Shown here: positions 56,639-64,000 of the stretch, in pieces
How the letters are laid out: every line of letters begins with the position of its first letter
How positions within the stretch are numbered: position 1 is the first letter of the stretch
NCBI RefSeq assembly: GCF_016906995.1
Contig: NZ_JAFBBD010000003.1
Span: 186,001 to 250,000, forward strand
DNA length: 64,000 nt
Origin: Spongiibacter marinus
GTDB taxonomy: Bacteria; Pseudomonadota; Gammaproteobacteria; Pseudomonadales; Spongiibacteraceae
Direction of reading: 5' to 3'
Program-made: the position numbers and the translations under genes
The notes under the pieces: generated by a model
What the model was told of the DNA's origin: nothing
What the model saw: the letters and a program-made list of their open reading frames with translations, nothing else
Databases searched by the model: none

Positions 56639-57178
56639 TCACTGCTTTTTCTTTTTCGGGGCAATCACCATCGTCAGCTGACGACCTTCCATTTTTGGAT
56701 ACTGTTCTACAGCGCCGTATTCAGCGAGGTCTGCTTCCACTCGCTGCAACAACTGCATACCCAGTTCCTGGTGGGCCATCTCACGACCGCGGTAACGGAG
56801 AGTTACCTTGGCTTTATCCCCATGCTCAAGGAAACGTACCAGGTTGCGCAGTTTTACCTGGTAATCCCCTTCATCCGTCCCAGGTCGGAATTTAATTTCC
56901 TTAACCTGAGTACGAACCTGGTTTTTTCGGGCCGCAGCTTGTTGCTTCTTGGCCTCGAAAACATGTTTTCCATAATCCATTATCTTGCAGACCACCGGAT
57001 CCGAGTCCGCAATCTGCACTAAGTCTAGGCTGGCTTCCTGGGCGGCAGTTAGCGCCTCCGCTAGCGGGACAATGCCCACCTGGTTACCTTCAGCATCAAT
57101 CAACCTGACTTGACTGGCTTCAATATCTTGATTTATCAGTGCGCGTTTACCGCGCCCTTTTGCGTTATCGCGTTTAAT
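56639..57178 (-). CDS. infC: Translation initiation factor IF-3 (AUU start)
   Basis: 179-residue factor preventing premature subunit joining. The obvious in-frame TTG at 57103 would lose the conserved N-terminus. Reading further upstream gives ATT AAA CGC and the full family start [35 protein letters not shown], so translation begins at the AUU codon at 57178-57176. GGAGAG lies six bases upstream, inside the end of thrS. The AUU start is the classic basis of IF-3 autoregulation. The C-terminal domain contains [43 protein letters not shown]. Confidence 0.95.
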   Translation of the reverse strand: MKRDNAKGRGKRALINQDIEASQVRLIDAEGNQVGIVPLAEALTAAQEASLDLVQIADSDPVVCKIMDYGKHVFEAKKQQAAARKNQVRTQVKEIKFRPGTDEGDYQVKLRNLVRFLEHGDKAKVTLRYRGREMAHQELGMQLLQRVEADLAEYGAVEQYPKMEGRQLTMVIAPKKKKQ

Positions 57179-57180
57179 TG

Positions 57181-59106
57181 CTAGCTCTCCGATATTGCAC
57201 GGCTGCGGGCAGCCACGCCTTCGGCAAGGATGCTCGCTAACTCATCAAGTGAGATCGAGCCCAGATCCTTACCACCTCTTGCGCGCACTGCTACAGTCCG
57301 ACTTTCCACCTCTTTATCCCCAACTACCAGGATATAAGGCACCTTCTGAATTGTGTGCTCGCGGATTTTAAAGCCGATCTTCTCATTTCTCAAGTCCGAG
57401 TCGACCCTAAACCCACGATCTTGCAGGAATTCTTTCACTTCTGACACATATTCACCCTGTGCATCGGTGATATTGCAGACCACCGCCTGCACCGGCGCAA
57501 GCCAAAGCGGGAATGCGCCCTCGTAATGCTCGATCAAAATACCGATAAAGCGCTCGAAAGACCCCAATATTGCCCGGTGCAGCATTACCGGCGTCTTGCG
57601 CTGGCCGCTCTCGTCCACATATTGCGCGCCCAGGCGGCCCGGCATTGAGAAATCAACCTGAATCGTCCCCAACTGCCAAACGCGGCCAATACAGTCCTTG
57701 AGGGAAAATTCAATTTTCGGCCCGTAGAAAGCGCCCTCTCCTGGCAGCTCTTCCCAGGGCAAAGACTTGCTATCCAAGGCTAGTGCCAGCGCCTCTTCGG
57801 CCCGATCCCAATCCTCGTCGCTACCAACCCGCTGCGCAGGGCGCGTTGACAGGCGATAGATAACGTCACTGAAACCAAAATCGGCGTAGACGTCGTGCAA
57901 AAAGTCGATAAATTGTGCCACTTCCTGCTGAATCGACTCCTCCGCGCAAAAAATGTGCGCATCGTCCTGGGTAAAACCACGCACCCGCATAATTCCGTGC
58001 AGGGACCCTGAGGGCTCGTTGCGATGACACGAACCAAACTCTGCCAACCTCAGGGGCAGATCCCGATAGCTGCGCAGTCCCTGGTTAAATACCTGCACGT
58101 GACAAGGGCAGTTCATTGGCTTCACAGCCACTTCACGCTCATCAGCCTGCAGGCGGAACATGCCATCGCTAAACTTGTCGGCGTGTCCCGACTTCTCCCA
58201 CAGCGAAATATCAACCAGCTGAGGAGTTTTAATCTCTTGGTAACCATGCTTGCGCTGCTGGTCTCGCATATATTGCTCAACAGCCTGATATATGCCCCAG
58301 CCCTTGGGGTGCCAAAACACCATTCCTGGCGCCTCTTCCTGCATGTGAAATAGGTCGAGTTTTTTAGCAACCTTGCGGTGATCTCGCTTTTCCGCCTCAG
58401 CAATCCGGTTCAAATAGGACTTAAGGGCCTTCTTATTCGCCCAGGCAGTGCCATAAATACGCTGCAACATGGCGTTATTCTGATCGCCTCGCCAATAGGC
58501 ACCGGCCACCTTGGTGAGTTTAAAGGCTTTCAAACGGCCAGTACTGGGAACATGGGGCCCCCGGCACAAATCCATCCACTCACCCTGCTTGTAAACTGAG
58601 ATCTCCTCTCCCTCAGGCAGGTCGTGGATAATTTCAACTTTATACTCTTCGCCCATATCGGCGAACGTTTTAGCCGCCTCTTCACGCGACATTACCAATC
58701 GCTCGACAGCTAAATCCTGCCCGGCGATGGCCTCCATTCGTGCCTCGATTTTCTGCAGGTCATCAGGTGTAAAAGCACGCTCAAAGGCAAAATCGTAGTA
58801 GAAGCCATCTTCCACTGTTGGGCCAATCGTTACCTGCGCGCCCGGGAACTCCTCCTGAACAGCCATCGCCAGCAAATGCGCCGTAGAGTGACGAATAATA
58901 TCCAGGCCCTCTTCGTCGCGATCGGTGATAATCGCCAGGTTGGCATCTTGCTCGATAAGGTAGTGAGTATCGACGAGCTCACCGTCCACCCGCCCAGCAA
59001 GAGCCGCCTTGGCAAGGCCTGGACCAATGTCGGCCGCTACACCCTCAACGGTAATCGGCGTGTCGAATTCACGGGTACTATTATCGGGGAGAGTAATAAC
59101 AGGCAT
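57181..59106 (-). CDS. thrS: Threonyl-tRNA synthetase
   Basis: 641-residue class II synthetase. TGS domain at the N-terminus ([28 protein letters not shown]), editing domain (about 65-225) with [34 protein letters not shown], catalytic core with [24 protein letters not shown] and [15 protein letters not shown], and a C-terminal anticodon domain. infC starts two bases after its stop. AAGGAA is upstream of the ATG. Confidence 0.98.
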   Translation of the reverse strand: MPVITLPDNSTREFDTPITVEGVAADIGPGLAKAALAGRVDGELVDTHYLIEQDANLAIITDRDEEGLDIIRHSTAHLLAMAVQEEFPGAQVTIGPTVEDGFYYDFAFERAFTPDDLQKIEARMEAIAGQDLAVERLVMSREEAAKTFADMGEEYKVEIIHDLPEGEEISVYKQGEWMDLCRGPHVPSTGRLKAFKLTKVAGAYWRGDQNNAMLQRIYGTAWANKKALKSYLNRIAEAEKRDHRKVAKKLDLFHMQEEAPGMVFWHPKGWGIYQAVEQYMRDQQRKHGYQEIKTPQLVDISLWEKSGHADKFSDGMFRLQADEREVAVKPMNCPCHVQVFNQGLRSYRDLPLRLAEFGSCHRNEPSGSLHGIMRVRGFTQDDAHIFCAEESIQQEVAQFIDFLHDVYADFGFSDVIYRLSTRPAQRVGSDEDWDRAEEALALALDSKSLPWEELPGEGAFYGPKIEFSLKDCIGRVWQLGTIQVDFSMPGRLGAQYVDESGQRKTPVMLHRAILGSFERFIGILIEHYEGAFPLWLAPVQAVVCNITDAQGEYVSEVKEFLQDRGFRVDSDLRNEKIGFKIREHTIQKVPYILVVGDKEVESRTVAVRARGGKDLGSISLDELASILAEGVAARSRAISES

Positions 59107-59226
59107 GACTGTTCCTTATCCAGTGGTGGCCGCTACGATAGGCCACATGTAAAACGCTATTGCGCAAAAATTGGGGCGGCTATTATGAACACCGATCCCA
59201 GGCTCTGCAAGGCTTAAGCCGCAAAC

Positions 59227-59250
59227 AAAAAACCGCGCCGTAGCGCGGTT
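59227..59250 (-). terminator. Terminator of the histone H1-like gene
   Basis: AACCGCGC-CGTA-GCGCGGTT stem-loop at 59231-59250; on the minus strand a run of T follows (A-tract 59227-59232). It lies 40 bases past the stop of the AlgP-like gene. Confidence 0.9.
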
Positions 59251-59290
59251 TATCTACTGACTCTGGAGGGGTATCCAGAGGCGCTAATAC

Positions 59291-60112
59291 TCAGCTACTG
59301 GCCTTGTCTGGCGTGGCAGCCGCTTTCTTTGCCGGTGCCTTTTTCGGCGCTGACTTCTTAGCAACTACTTTCTTCTTCGCAACCTTCTTAGCCGCCGCTT
59401 TTTTAGGGGCACCTTTCTTCGCGGCGGTTTTGCGAGCTGCTGACTTTTTAGCGGTAGCTTTTTTAACCGCCGCCTTTTTAGATGACGCCTTTTTCTTGGC
59501 GGTTGGCGCCGCTGCAGGCTTGGATGCGGTCTTTGCCAATGCCGCTTTGGCAGGCTCTGACAACTTGGCTGTCAGTTGTTTGACCGCCATCTTGTGCTTG
59601 CTGACAAGTTTGCGCTCAATAGTAGCGAGCTTCGCTTTGTCCTCTGCGTTGCGCTTTTTGATAAACCGCTGCTCGAACTGTTTAACTGCTTTGGCTAAAT
59701 CAGCGTCTGCCTTACTCGCCAGCGCTTCGGATCGCTCTTGAATTTTTTGGCGAACCGCAGCCTCCGAGGCAGAGATTTTTGCAATGACTTTTGCATCAGC
59801 TAATGCCGACTTACTGCTGGCAACCTTCGCACGTACTGTTCGCAATTTTTGGTTTGCCTTACTTGCTGCAGCCGACGCACGCTTGGCAGCATTTTTATCT
59901 ACCGCCTTGGCCGTTTTCTTTGCCTTCGCCTTAGCAGAATCTAGCTTCGCTTTCGCTGCTGCTACCGCCTTGCGTTCTTTAGCTAACATCGCCTCAACTT
60001 TCTTCAAACCTTCCTCGGCTTTTTTAACGACGGCATTTCCGGGGGAAGCGGCTTTTTTAGGCGATGTTTTCTTCTTTGCTGCAGTGGCAACTTTGCGCTT
60101 TGCTCTTGGCAT
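59291..60112 (-). CDS. Histone H1-like Lys/Ala-rich DNA-binding protein (AlgP-like)
   Basis: 273-residue basic protein. An N-terminal KRKVATAAKKKTSPKKAA segment and a long helical coiled-coil-like middle (about 30-190, repeated KAKLDSAKAKAKKTAKAVD) precede a C-terminal tail (about 205-265) of tandem AAKK-like units such as KKATAKKSAARKTAAKKGAPKKAAAKK. The tail resembles eukaryotic histone H1 and the AlgP/AlgR3 regulators of Pseudomonas. AAGGAG precedes the ATG. Low-complexity tails often vary in copy number between strains. Confidence 0.85.
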   Translation of the reverse strand: MPRAKRKVATAAKKKTSPKKAASPGNAVVKKAEEGLKKVEAMLAKERKAVAAAKAKLDSAKAKAKKTAKAVDKNAAKRASAAASKANQKLRTVRAKVASSKSALADAKVIAKISASEAAVRQKIQERSEALASKADADLAKAVKQFEQRFIKKRNAEDKAKLATIERKLVSKHKMAVKQLTAKLSEPAKAALAKTASKPAAAPTAKKKASSKKAAVKKATAKKSAARKTAAKKGAPKKAAAKKVAKKKVVAKKSAPKKAPAKKAAATPDKASS

Positions 60113-60222
60113 TTTATTCTCCTTGGCGAACAGCGTTATGCTATTTGTTTAAAAAATAGCATACATAGTAAGCAGCGCAAAATTTTCGCAAAAAAATCAA
60201 ACGCTTTGTCTAACTTAACGAC

Positions 60223-61212
60223 TTACTTTTTCAGAGACTGAGAAACAAATGGACGACACAATTCCAGCATCAAATCTTGATGGGCATCGCTATCATTCAA
60301 ACACGGGATGTAATTAAAGCCTTCCCCACCGTGCTCCATGAAAATCTCTTTTGCTTCGCCATCTATCTCCTCCAGTGTTTCAAGACATTCAACAGCAAAC
60401 GCTGGACACATTACGTCCAGGCTTTTAACCCCTTCTGCCGGCAACGCTTCTACAGTTTTGTCGGTATAGGGGGTTAACCACTCAGCCTTACCAAGCCGAG
60501 ATTGAAATGTTCTCAGCCACTGGGTGTCATCCAGTTCAAGGTACTTGGCCACGGCCTCTGCGGTTTCATTGCAATGCTCTTCGTAGGGGTCGCCCAAATC
60601 CACATTTCGCTTCGGAATTCCGTGAAACGACATGAGTAAGCGCTCTGCCCGGCCGTTCTTCTGCCAGTGTGCTTTAACACTTTCCCCAAGGGCCGCCACA
60701 TAGGCCTCATGGTTGTGGTAATTGCGCAGCCATGACCACTGAGGTATGTCCCGCATGCGAGCAAAGCAGCGATATACGGCATCCATCGCGGCCGCCGTGG
60801 TAGTCGCTGAATACTGTGGGTACAACGGCACAAAAAAGATGTTTTCGACACCGGCGTCGCAGAGCTCATGTATTTGAGACTCCACACTGGGCTGCCCGTA
60901 CGTCATGGCAAGCCGCACCGTGATATCCGCATCCGGGTACTCCTGAGAGAGTTTACTGGCAACCCCCTCAACTAAACTTTCTGAAAAATGCCTGAGCGGA
61001 GAGGTGTCGCCAAACCATATTTGTCGGTAGGCCTTTGCCACACGAGGTGAACGAAAAGGGAGAATAATAAGATAGAGTATCGCCAACCAAATAAGCCTGG
61101 GAACCTCGACCACGCGTCGGTCTGACAGAAACTCCCGCAAGAACCGCCGCACCCCAGAGGTATTGGGAGTATCTGGCGTACCCAAATTGATAAAGACTAC
61201 CGCTGTTTTCAT
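60223..61212 (-). CDS. hemH: Ferrochelatase
   Basis: 329-residue enzyme inserting iron into protoporphyrin IX, the last step of heme synthesis. Family landmarks are VFINLGTPDTPNTSGVRRFLREFLSDRRVVEVP, FVPLYPQYSATTTAAAMDAVYRCF, RLLMSFHGIPKRNVDLGDPYEEHC (metal-ligand His) and VMCPAFAVECLETLEEI. GGAAAG is just upstream of the ATG. Downstream of adk on the same strand, but separated by the adk terminator. Confidence 0.97.
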   Translation of the reverse strand: MKTAVVFINLGTPDTPNTSGVRRFLREFLSDRRVVEVPRLIWLAILYLIILPFRSPRVAKAYRQIWFGDTSPLRHFSESLVEGVASKLSQEYPDADITVRLAMTYGQPSVESQIHELCDAGVENIFFVPLYPQYSATTTAAAMDAVYRCFARMRDIPQWSWLRNYHNHEAYVAALGESVKAHWQKNGRAERLLMSFHGIPKRNVDLGDPYEEHCNETAEAVAKYLELDDTQWLRTFQSRLGKAEWLTPYTDKTVEALPAEGVKSLDVMCPAFAVECLETLEEIDGEAKEIFMEHGGEGFNYIPCLNDSDAHQDLMLELCRPFVSQSLKK

Positions 61213-61282
61213 TTTTCACTTTCCAAGGCGTGCGAGATGCATCTTACGCGATTGAACAAACATTCGGTTTATAGCAAAAAAG

Positions 61283-61305
61283 AAAAACGGCGCCTAAAGG
61301 CGCCG
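61283..61305 (-). terminator. Terminator of adk
   Basis: CGGCGCC-TAAA-GGCGCCG stem-loop at 61288-61305, with a run of T on the minus strand (A-tract 61283-61287), 33 bases after the adk stop. Confidence 0.9.
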
Positions 61306-61337
61306 CAAATCGCAAAACCAGACTGCCACAACAGCGC

Positions 61338-62277
<940 letters not shown>

Positions 62278-62467
62278 CTAGCGCCTCACTCATTGAATTG
62301 CACCTGTGGCAGGCAAAATGGCATCAGCCATTGCGGCTGTGGCTAAAAATCCACCACTCGTCGCCATTCGTCGCGCATTTGAAATAAGCAAACGCCTCTT
62401 CTCATTCCTGTATTGGCGAATTTATAGCTGCAACAGGCGTGACGCAATTAGTGTGAACAGGCCCTAG
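62278..62467. repeat. Dispersed repeat, copy 2 (about 190 bp)
   Basis: Ends CTAGCGCCTCACTC on the left and GTGTGAACAGGCCCTAG on the right, again CTAG-bounded inverted repeats. Read from the right end it is about 83% identical over ~53 bases to the left part of copy 1, and its left end shares the block TCATTGAATTGCAC with copy 1 (complemented). It is in opposite orientation and about 100 bp longer than copy 1, so copy 1 looks internally deleted. It stands upstream of the gene at 62532. Confidence 0.75.
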
Positions 62468-62531
62468 GCAAGTCCCCAAGCTACGTACTAGTATCAGAGT
62501 GTGAATACTCTGCGATGACAGGAACTGGCAA

Positions 62532-62867
62532 ATGAAAGTACGGGATTTGTTATCACTCTGGGAACAAACCGCCAGCAGCGGCTTAACCGAGGATTGCTAC
62601 AAAATACGGCTGCCACTGGAGGACGCCGCCAAGCTGAAAGCGCTGGCAGAGCTCTATCCCAGGCGCCACGTTGAAGAGCTAATCACCGACCTGCTTAGCG
62701 CGTCATTGAACGAACTCGAAAGCGCCATGCCCTATGTCCGCGGCAAAAAAGTTGTTACCACCGATGAACTCGGCGACCCCATCTATGAGGACGTTGGCCC
62801 TACGCCTCGCTACTTAAGCCTGACTGAAAAGCACATGTCAGCCCTGAGAAACCGCAACAAGCACTGA
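62532..62867 (+). CDS. Small conserved protein of unknown function
   Basis: 111-residue cytoplasmic protein. MKVRDLLSLWEQTASSGLTEDCYKIRLPLEDAAKLKALAELYPRRHVEELITDLLSASLNELESAMPYVRGKK begins with a helical, ribbon-helix-helix-like region, then an acidic tail ending ...DPIYEDVGPTPRYLSLTEKHMSALRNR. Related proteins are common in Pseudomonas and relatives, and some databases label them as pilin-assembly proteins; I recall this only from memory and see no motif to support it. It has its own promoter region (62468-62531) next to repeat copy 2. Confidence 0.7.
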   Translation: MKVRDLLSLWEQTASSGLTEDCYKIRLPLEDAAKLKALAELYPRRHVEELITDLLSASLNELESAMPYVRGKKVVTTDELGDPIYEDVGPTPRYLSLTEKHMSALRNRNKH

Positions 62868-62878
62868 CCACAAGTGGG

Positions 62879-63694
62879 CTACAGGCCCGCTTGTTTCGCA
62901 TCTTGCCAATACTGCTCCAGTACGGCTCTCGGTGTCGCGGCAGTGCCTTCCTGCCCCCCGGCCTGTTGTTCTACATAGCGAAAGCGTCGCTCGAATTTCT
63001 GGCCCGCCGCTCGCAGTGCACCCTCGGCGTCGTGCTTAAGATGGCGACTCAGGTTCACCACAGAGAAGAAAACATCGCCGAGCTCATCGGCTATTTCCTC
63101 TCTTTGGCCGCCGTCTATCGCTTCTTTGAGCTCGGCCAGCTCATCTTCCAAGGCAGCCAATACACCTGCCACATCGTCCCAATCAAAGCCAAGACGACTC
63201 GCCCGCTTTTGCAGTTTTTCTGCACGATTAGTCGCTGGCAGCGCTAATGGAATATCATCTAGGGCACTCAACTGGGCCTTTCCCCGGCGCTCCTCTGCCT
63301 TGATTTCCTCCCAGCGCTGCTTGATTGCGGGTTCATCAGGCGGCGCTTCTCCACGCCGACTTTCCAAGGTTCCATCGGGAAAAACATGGGGATGACGGCG
63401 CAGAAGTTTGCGAGTGATGTCATCGACAACGTCGTTAAAGGTAAAGTCGCCCTGCTCCTGCGCCAGCTGGCTGTAAAAAATTAACTGGAACAATACGTCG
63501 CCCATTTCCTGGCGAATCTGATCCGGGTCAGCGCTCTCGATCGCATCGACGAGCTCATAGACCTCTTCGAGTGTATGAGGGACGATGCTTTTAAAGTCCT
63601 GCTTTTGATCCCAGGGACAACCATCTTGAGGGTCGCGCAAACGCGACATCAGTTCGCGCAAGTCATCGATGCTATATTGCTTTGCCACCATCAT
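62879..63694 (-). CDS. mazG: Nucleoside triphosphate pyrophosphohydrolase MazG
   Basis: 271-residue enzyme of the all-alpha NTP-PPase family, with two MazG repeats. The first has LMSRLRDPQDGCPWDQKQDFKSIVPHTLEEVYELVDAIE (EExxE motif region) and GDVLFQLIFYSQLAQE; the second ELAELKEAI...EEIADELGDVFFSVVNLSRHL. In E. coli it hydrolyses non-canonical and canonical NTPs and affects ppGpp. Its ATG overlaps the relA stop by four bases (ATGA), the conserved relA-mazG arrangement. Confidence 0.95.
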   Translation of the reverse strand: MMVAKQYSIDDLRELMSRLRDPQDGCPWDQKQDFKSIVPHTLEEVYELVDAIESADPDQIRQEMGDVLFQLIFYSQLAQEQGDFTFNDVVDDITRKLLRRHPHVFPDGTLESRRGEAPPDEPAIKQRWEEIKAEERRGKAQLSALDDIPLALPATNRAEKLQKRASRLGFDWDDVAGVLAALEDELAELKEAIDGGQREEIADELGDVFFSVVNLSRHLKHDAEGALRAAGQKFERRFRYVEQQAGGQEGTAATPRAVLEQYWQDAKQAGL

Positions 63695-64000
63695 CCTTCC
63701 TTAACACGTTTCACCGCTACGACATTCGGCAAGCCATTTAGGCGGCTCAACAGGCCCGACAAAGCGCCGACATCACTAATTTCCAGGCGAATACGCATCG
63801 TGGCCATGTGGCTATTCGTGTCGGTAACCGTATTCAGGGAGATTACATTCACCTTTTCTGTGGCCAACTGCAGGGTGATATCGCGAAGCAGGCCTTGTCG
63901 GTCGAAAGCCTGCAATTCGATATCAACAGGATAAGTATCGGTTTGCTCAACTTCCCAGTCGACGGCAATAATTCGGTGCGGCTCCACGCTCTGAAGTTGC
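63691..64000 (-). CDS. relA: RelA, C-terminal ACT domain (partial at window edge)
   Basis: 3' end of the (p)ppGpp synthetase gene; the start lies beyond the right edge. The visible ~103 residues hold the C-terminal ACT domain: EPHRIIAVDWEVEQTDTYPVDIELQAFDRQGLLRDITLQLATEKVNVISLNTVTDTNSHMATMRIRLEISDVGALSGLLSRLNGLPNVVAVKRVKEG. This is the RelA/SpoT regulatory tail. RelA rather than SpoT is inferred from the overlapping mazG. Confidence 0.9.
   Translation of the reverse strand, partial: QLQSVEPHRIIAVDWEVEQTDTYPVDIELQAFDRQGLLRDITLQLATEKVNVISLNTVTDTNSHMATMRIRLEISDVGALSGLLSRLNGLPNVVAVKRVKEG

Noticed and set aside
59304-60152. Plus-strand frames rich in Ala/Phe opposite the histone-like gene
   Set aside because: They arise from the complement of the Lys/Ala repeats (AAA/GCC codons read backwards) and resemble no membrane protein family.

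Overview
The window looks like a chromosomal segment of an aerobic, free-living gammaproteobacterium. Supporting signs are the mutS-fdxA pair next to recA, the thrS-infC-rpmI-rplT / pheST-ihfA-merR translation cluster, relA-mazG, ybbAP-tesA, and a PhoPQ-type two-component system with a PepSY protein. The GMC dehydrogenase, SnoaL-like proteins, SDR/TetR pair and PreP-type M16C peptidase are reminiscent of marine Cellvibrionales/Spongiibacteraceae-type bacteria. That placement is an inference from gene content, not a measured phylogeny. Apart from the edge gene (relA, cut at the right edge) no gene looks broken.

Layout. 0-8.8 kb: two convergent SnoaL-like proteins, a secreted glutaminyl cyclase, a PreP-like zinc peptidase, a 5'-nucleotidase/LamG lipoprotein, a Spy/CpxP-like protein and recX. 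8.9-18.5 kb: a complete-looking Tad (Flp) pilus locus (flp, tadV, tadE, rcpC/cpaB, rcpA/cpaC, tadA/cpaF, tadB, tadC, tadD, a DUF3613-like gene, tadG), followed by a pilU-like ATPase (18.6-19.8 kb). It contains no recognisable tadZ/cpaE. The locus lies between recX and recA, which are usually adjacent, and on the opposite strand. 19.8-24.1 kb: recA with a LexA box and its own terminator, then mutS and fdxA. 24.3-32 kb: a small lipoprotein, a K+/H+ antiporter, an atypical SDR, a TetR regulator and the ybbAP-tesA export/esterase group. 32-39.9 kb: fumC, bioA with a K+ channel and yjbQ, ytfJ, an SRPBCC protein, truC and a GMC oxidoreductase. 39.9-47.7 kb: DUF2971, ybfF, two poorly characterised exported proteins, a GST, and a PepSY-phoP-phoQ-like operon.

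47.7-51.5 kb holds the least familiar unit: a three-gene minus-strand cluster. It encodes a secreted low-complexity protein with a repeated DNPLQP-x-LDQLQGGG unit, an OmpA-family peptidoglycan-binding protein carrying a similar motif, and a TpsB/FhaC-like outer-membrane transporter that has no signal peptide. A CRP/Vfr-type site sits at the position expected for a class II promoter ahead of the first gene, and an intrinsic terminator separates the first gene from the other two. I propose it as a candidate surface-protein export and anchoring system.

51.7-64 kb is conserved core: tRNA-Pro(GGG), merR, ihfA, pheT, pheS, rplT, rpmI, infC (AUU start), thrS, an AlgP-like histone H1-type protein, hemH, adk, a small conserved protein, mazG and the 3' end of relA. 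Two copies of a dispersed repeat with CTAG-ended terminal inverted repeats occur at 26423-26515 and 62278-62467; the first supplies the stop codons of both flanking genes.
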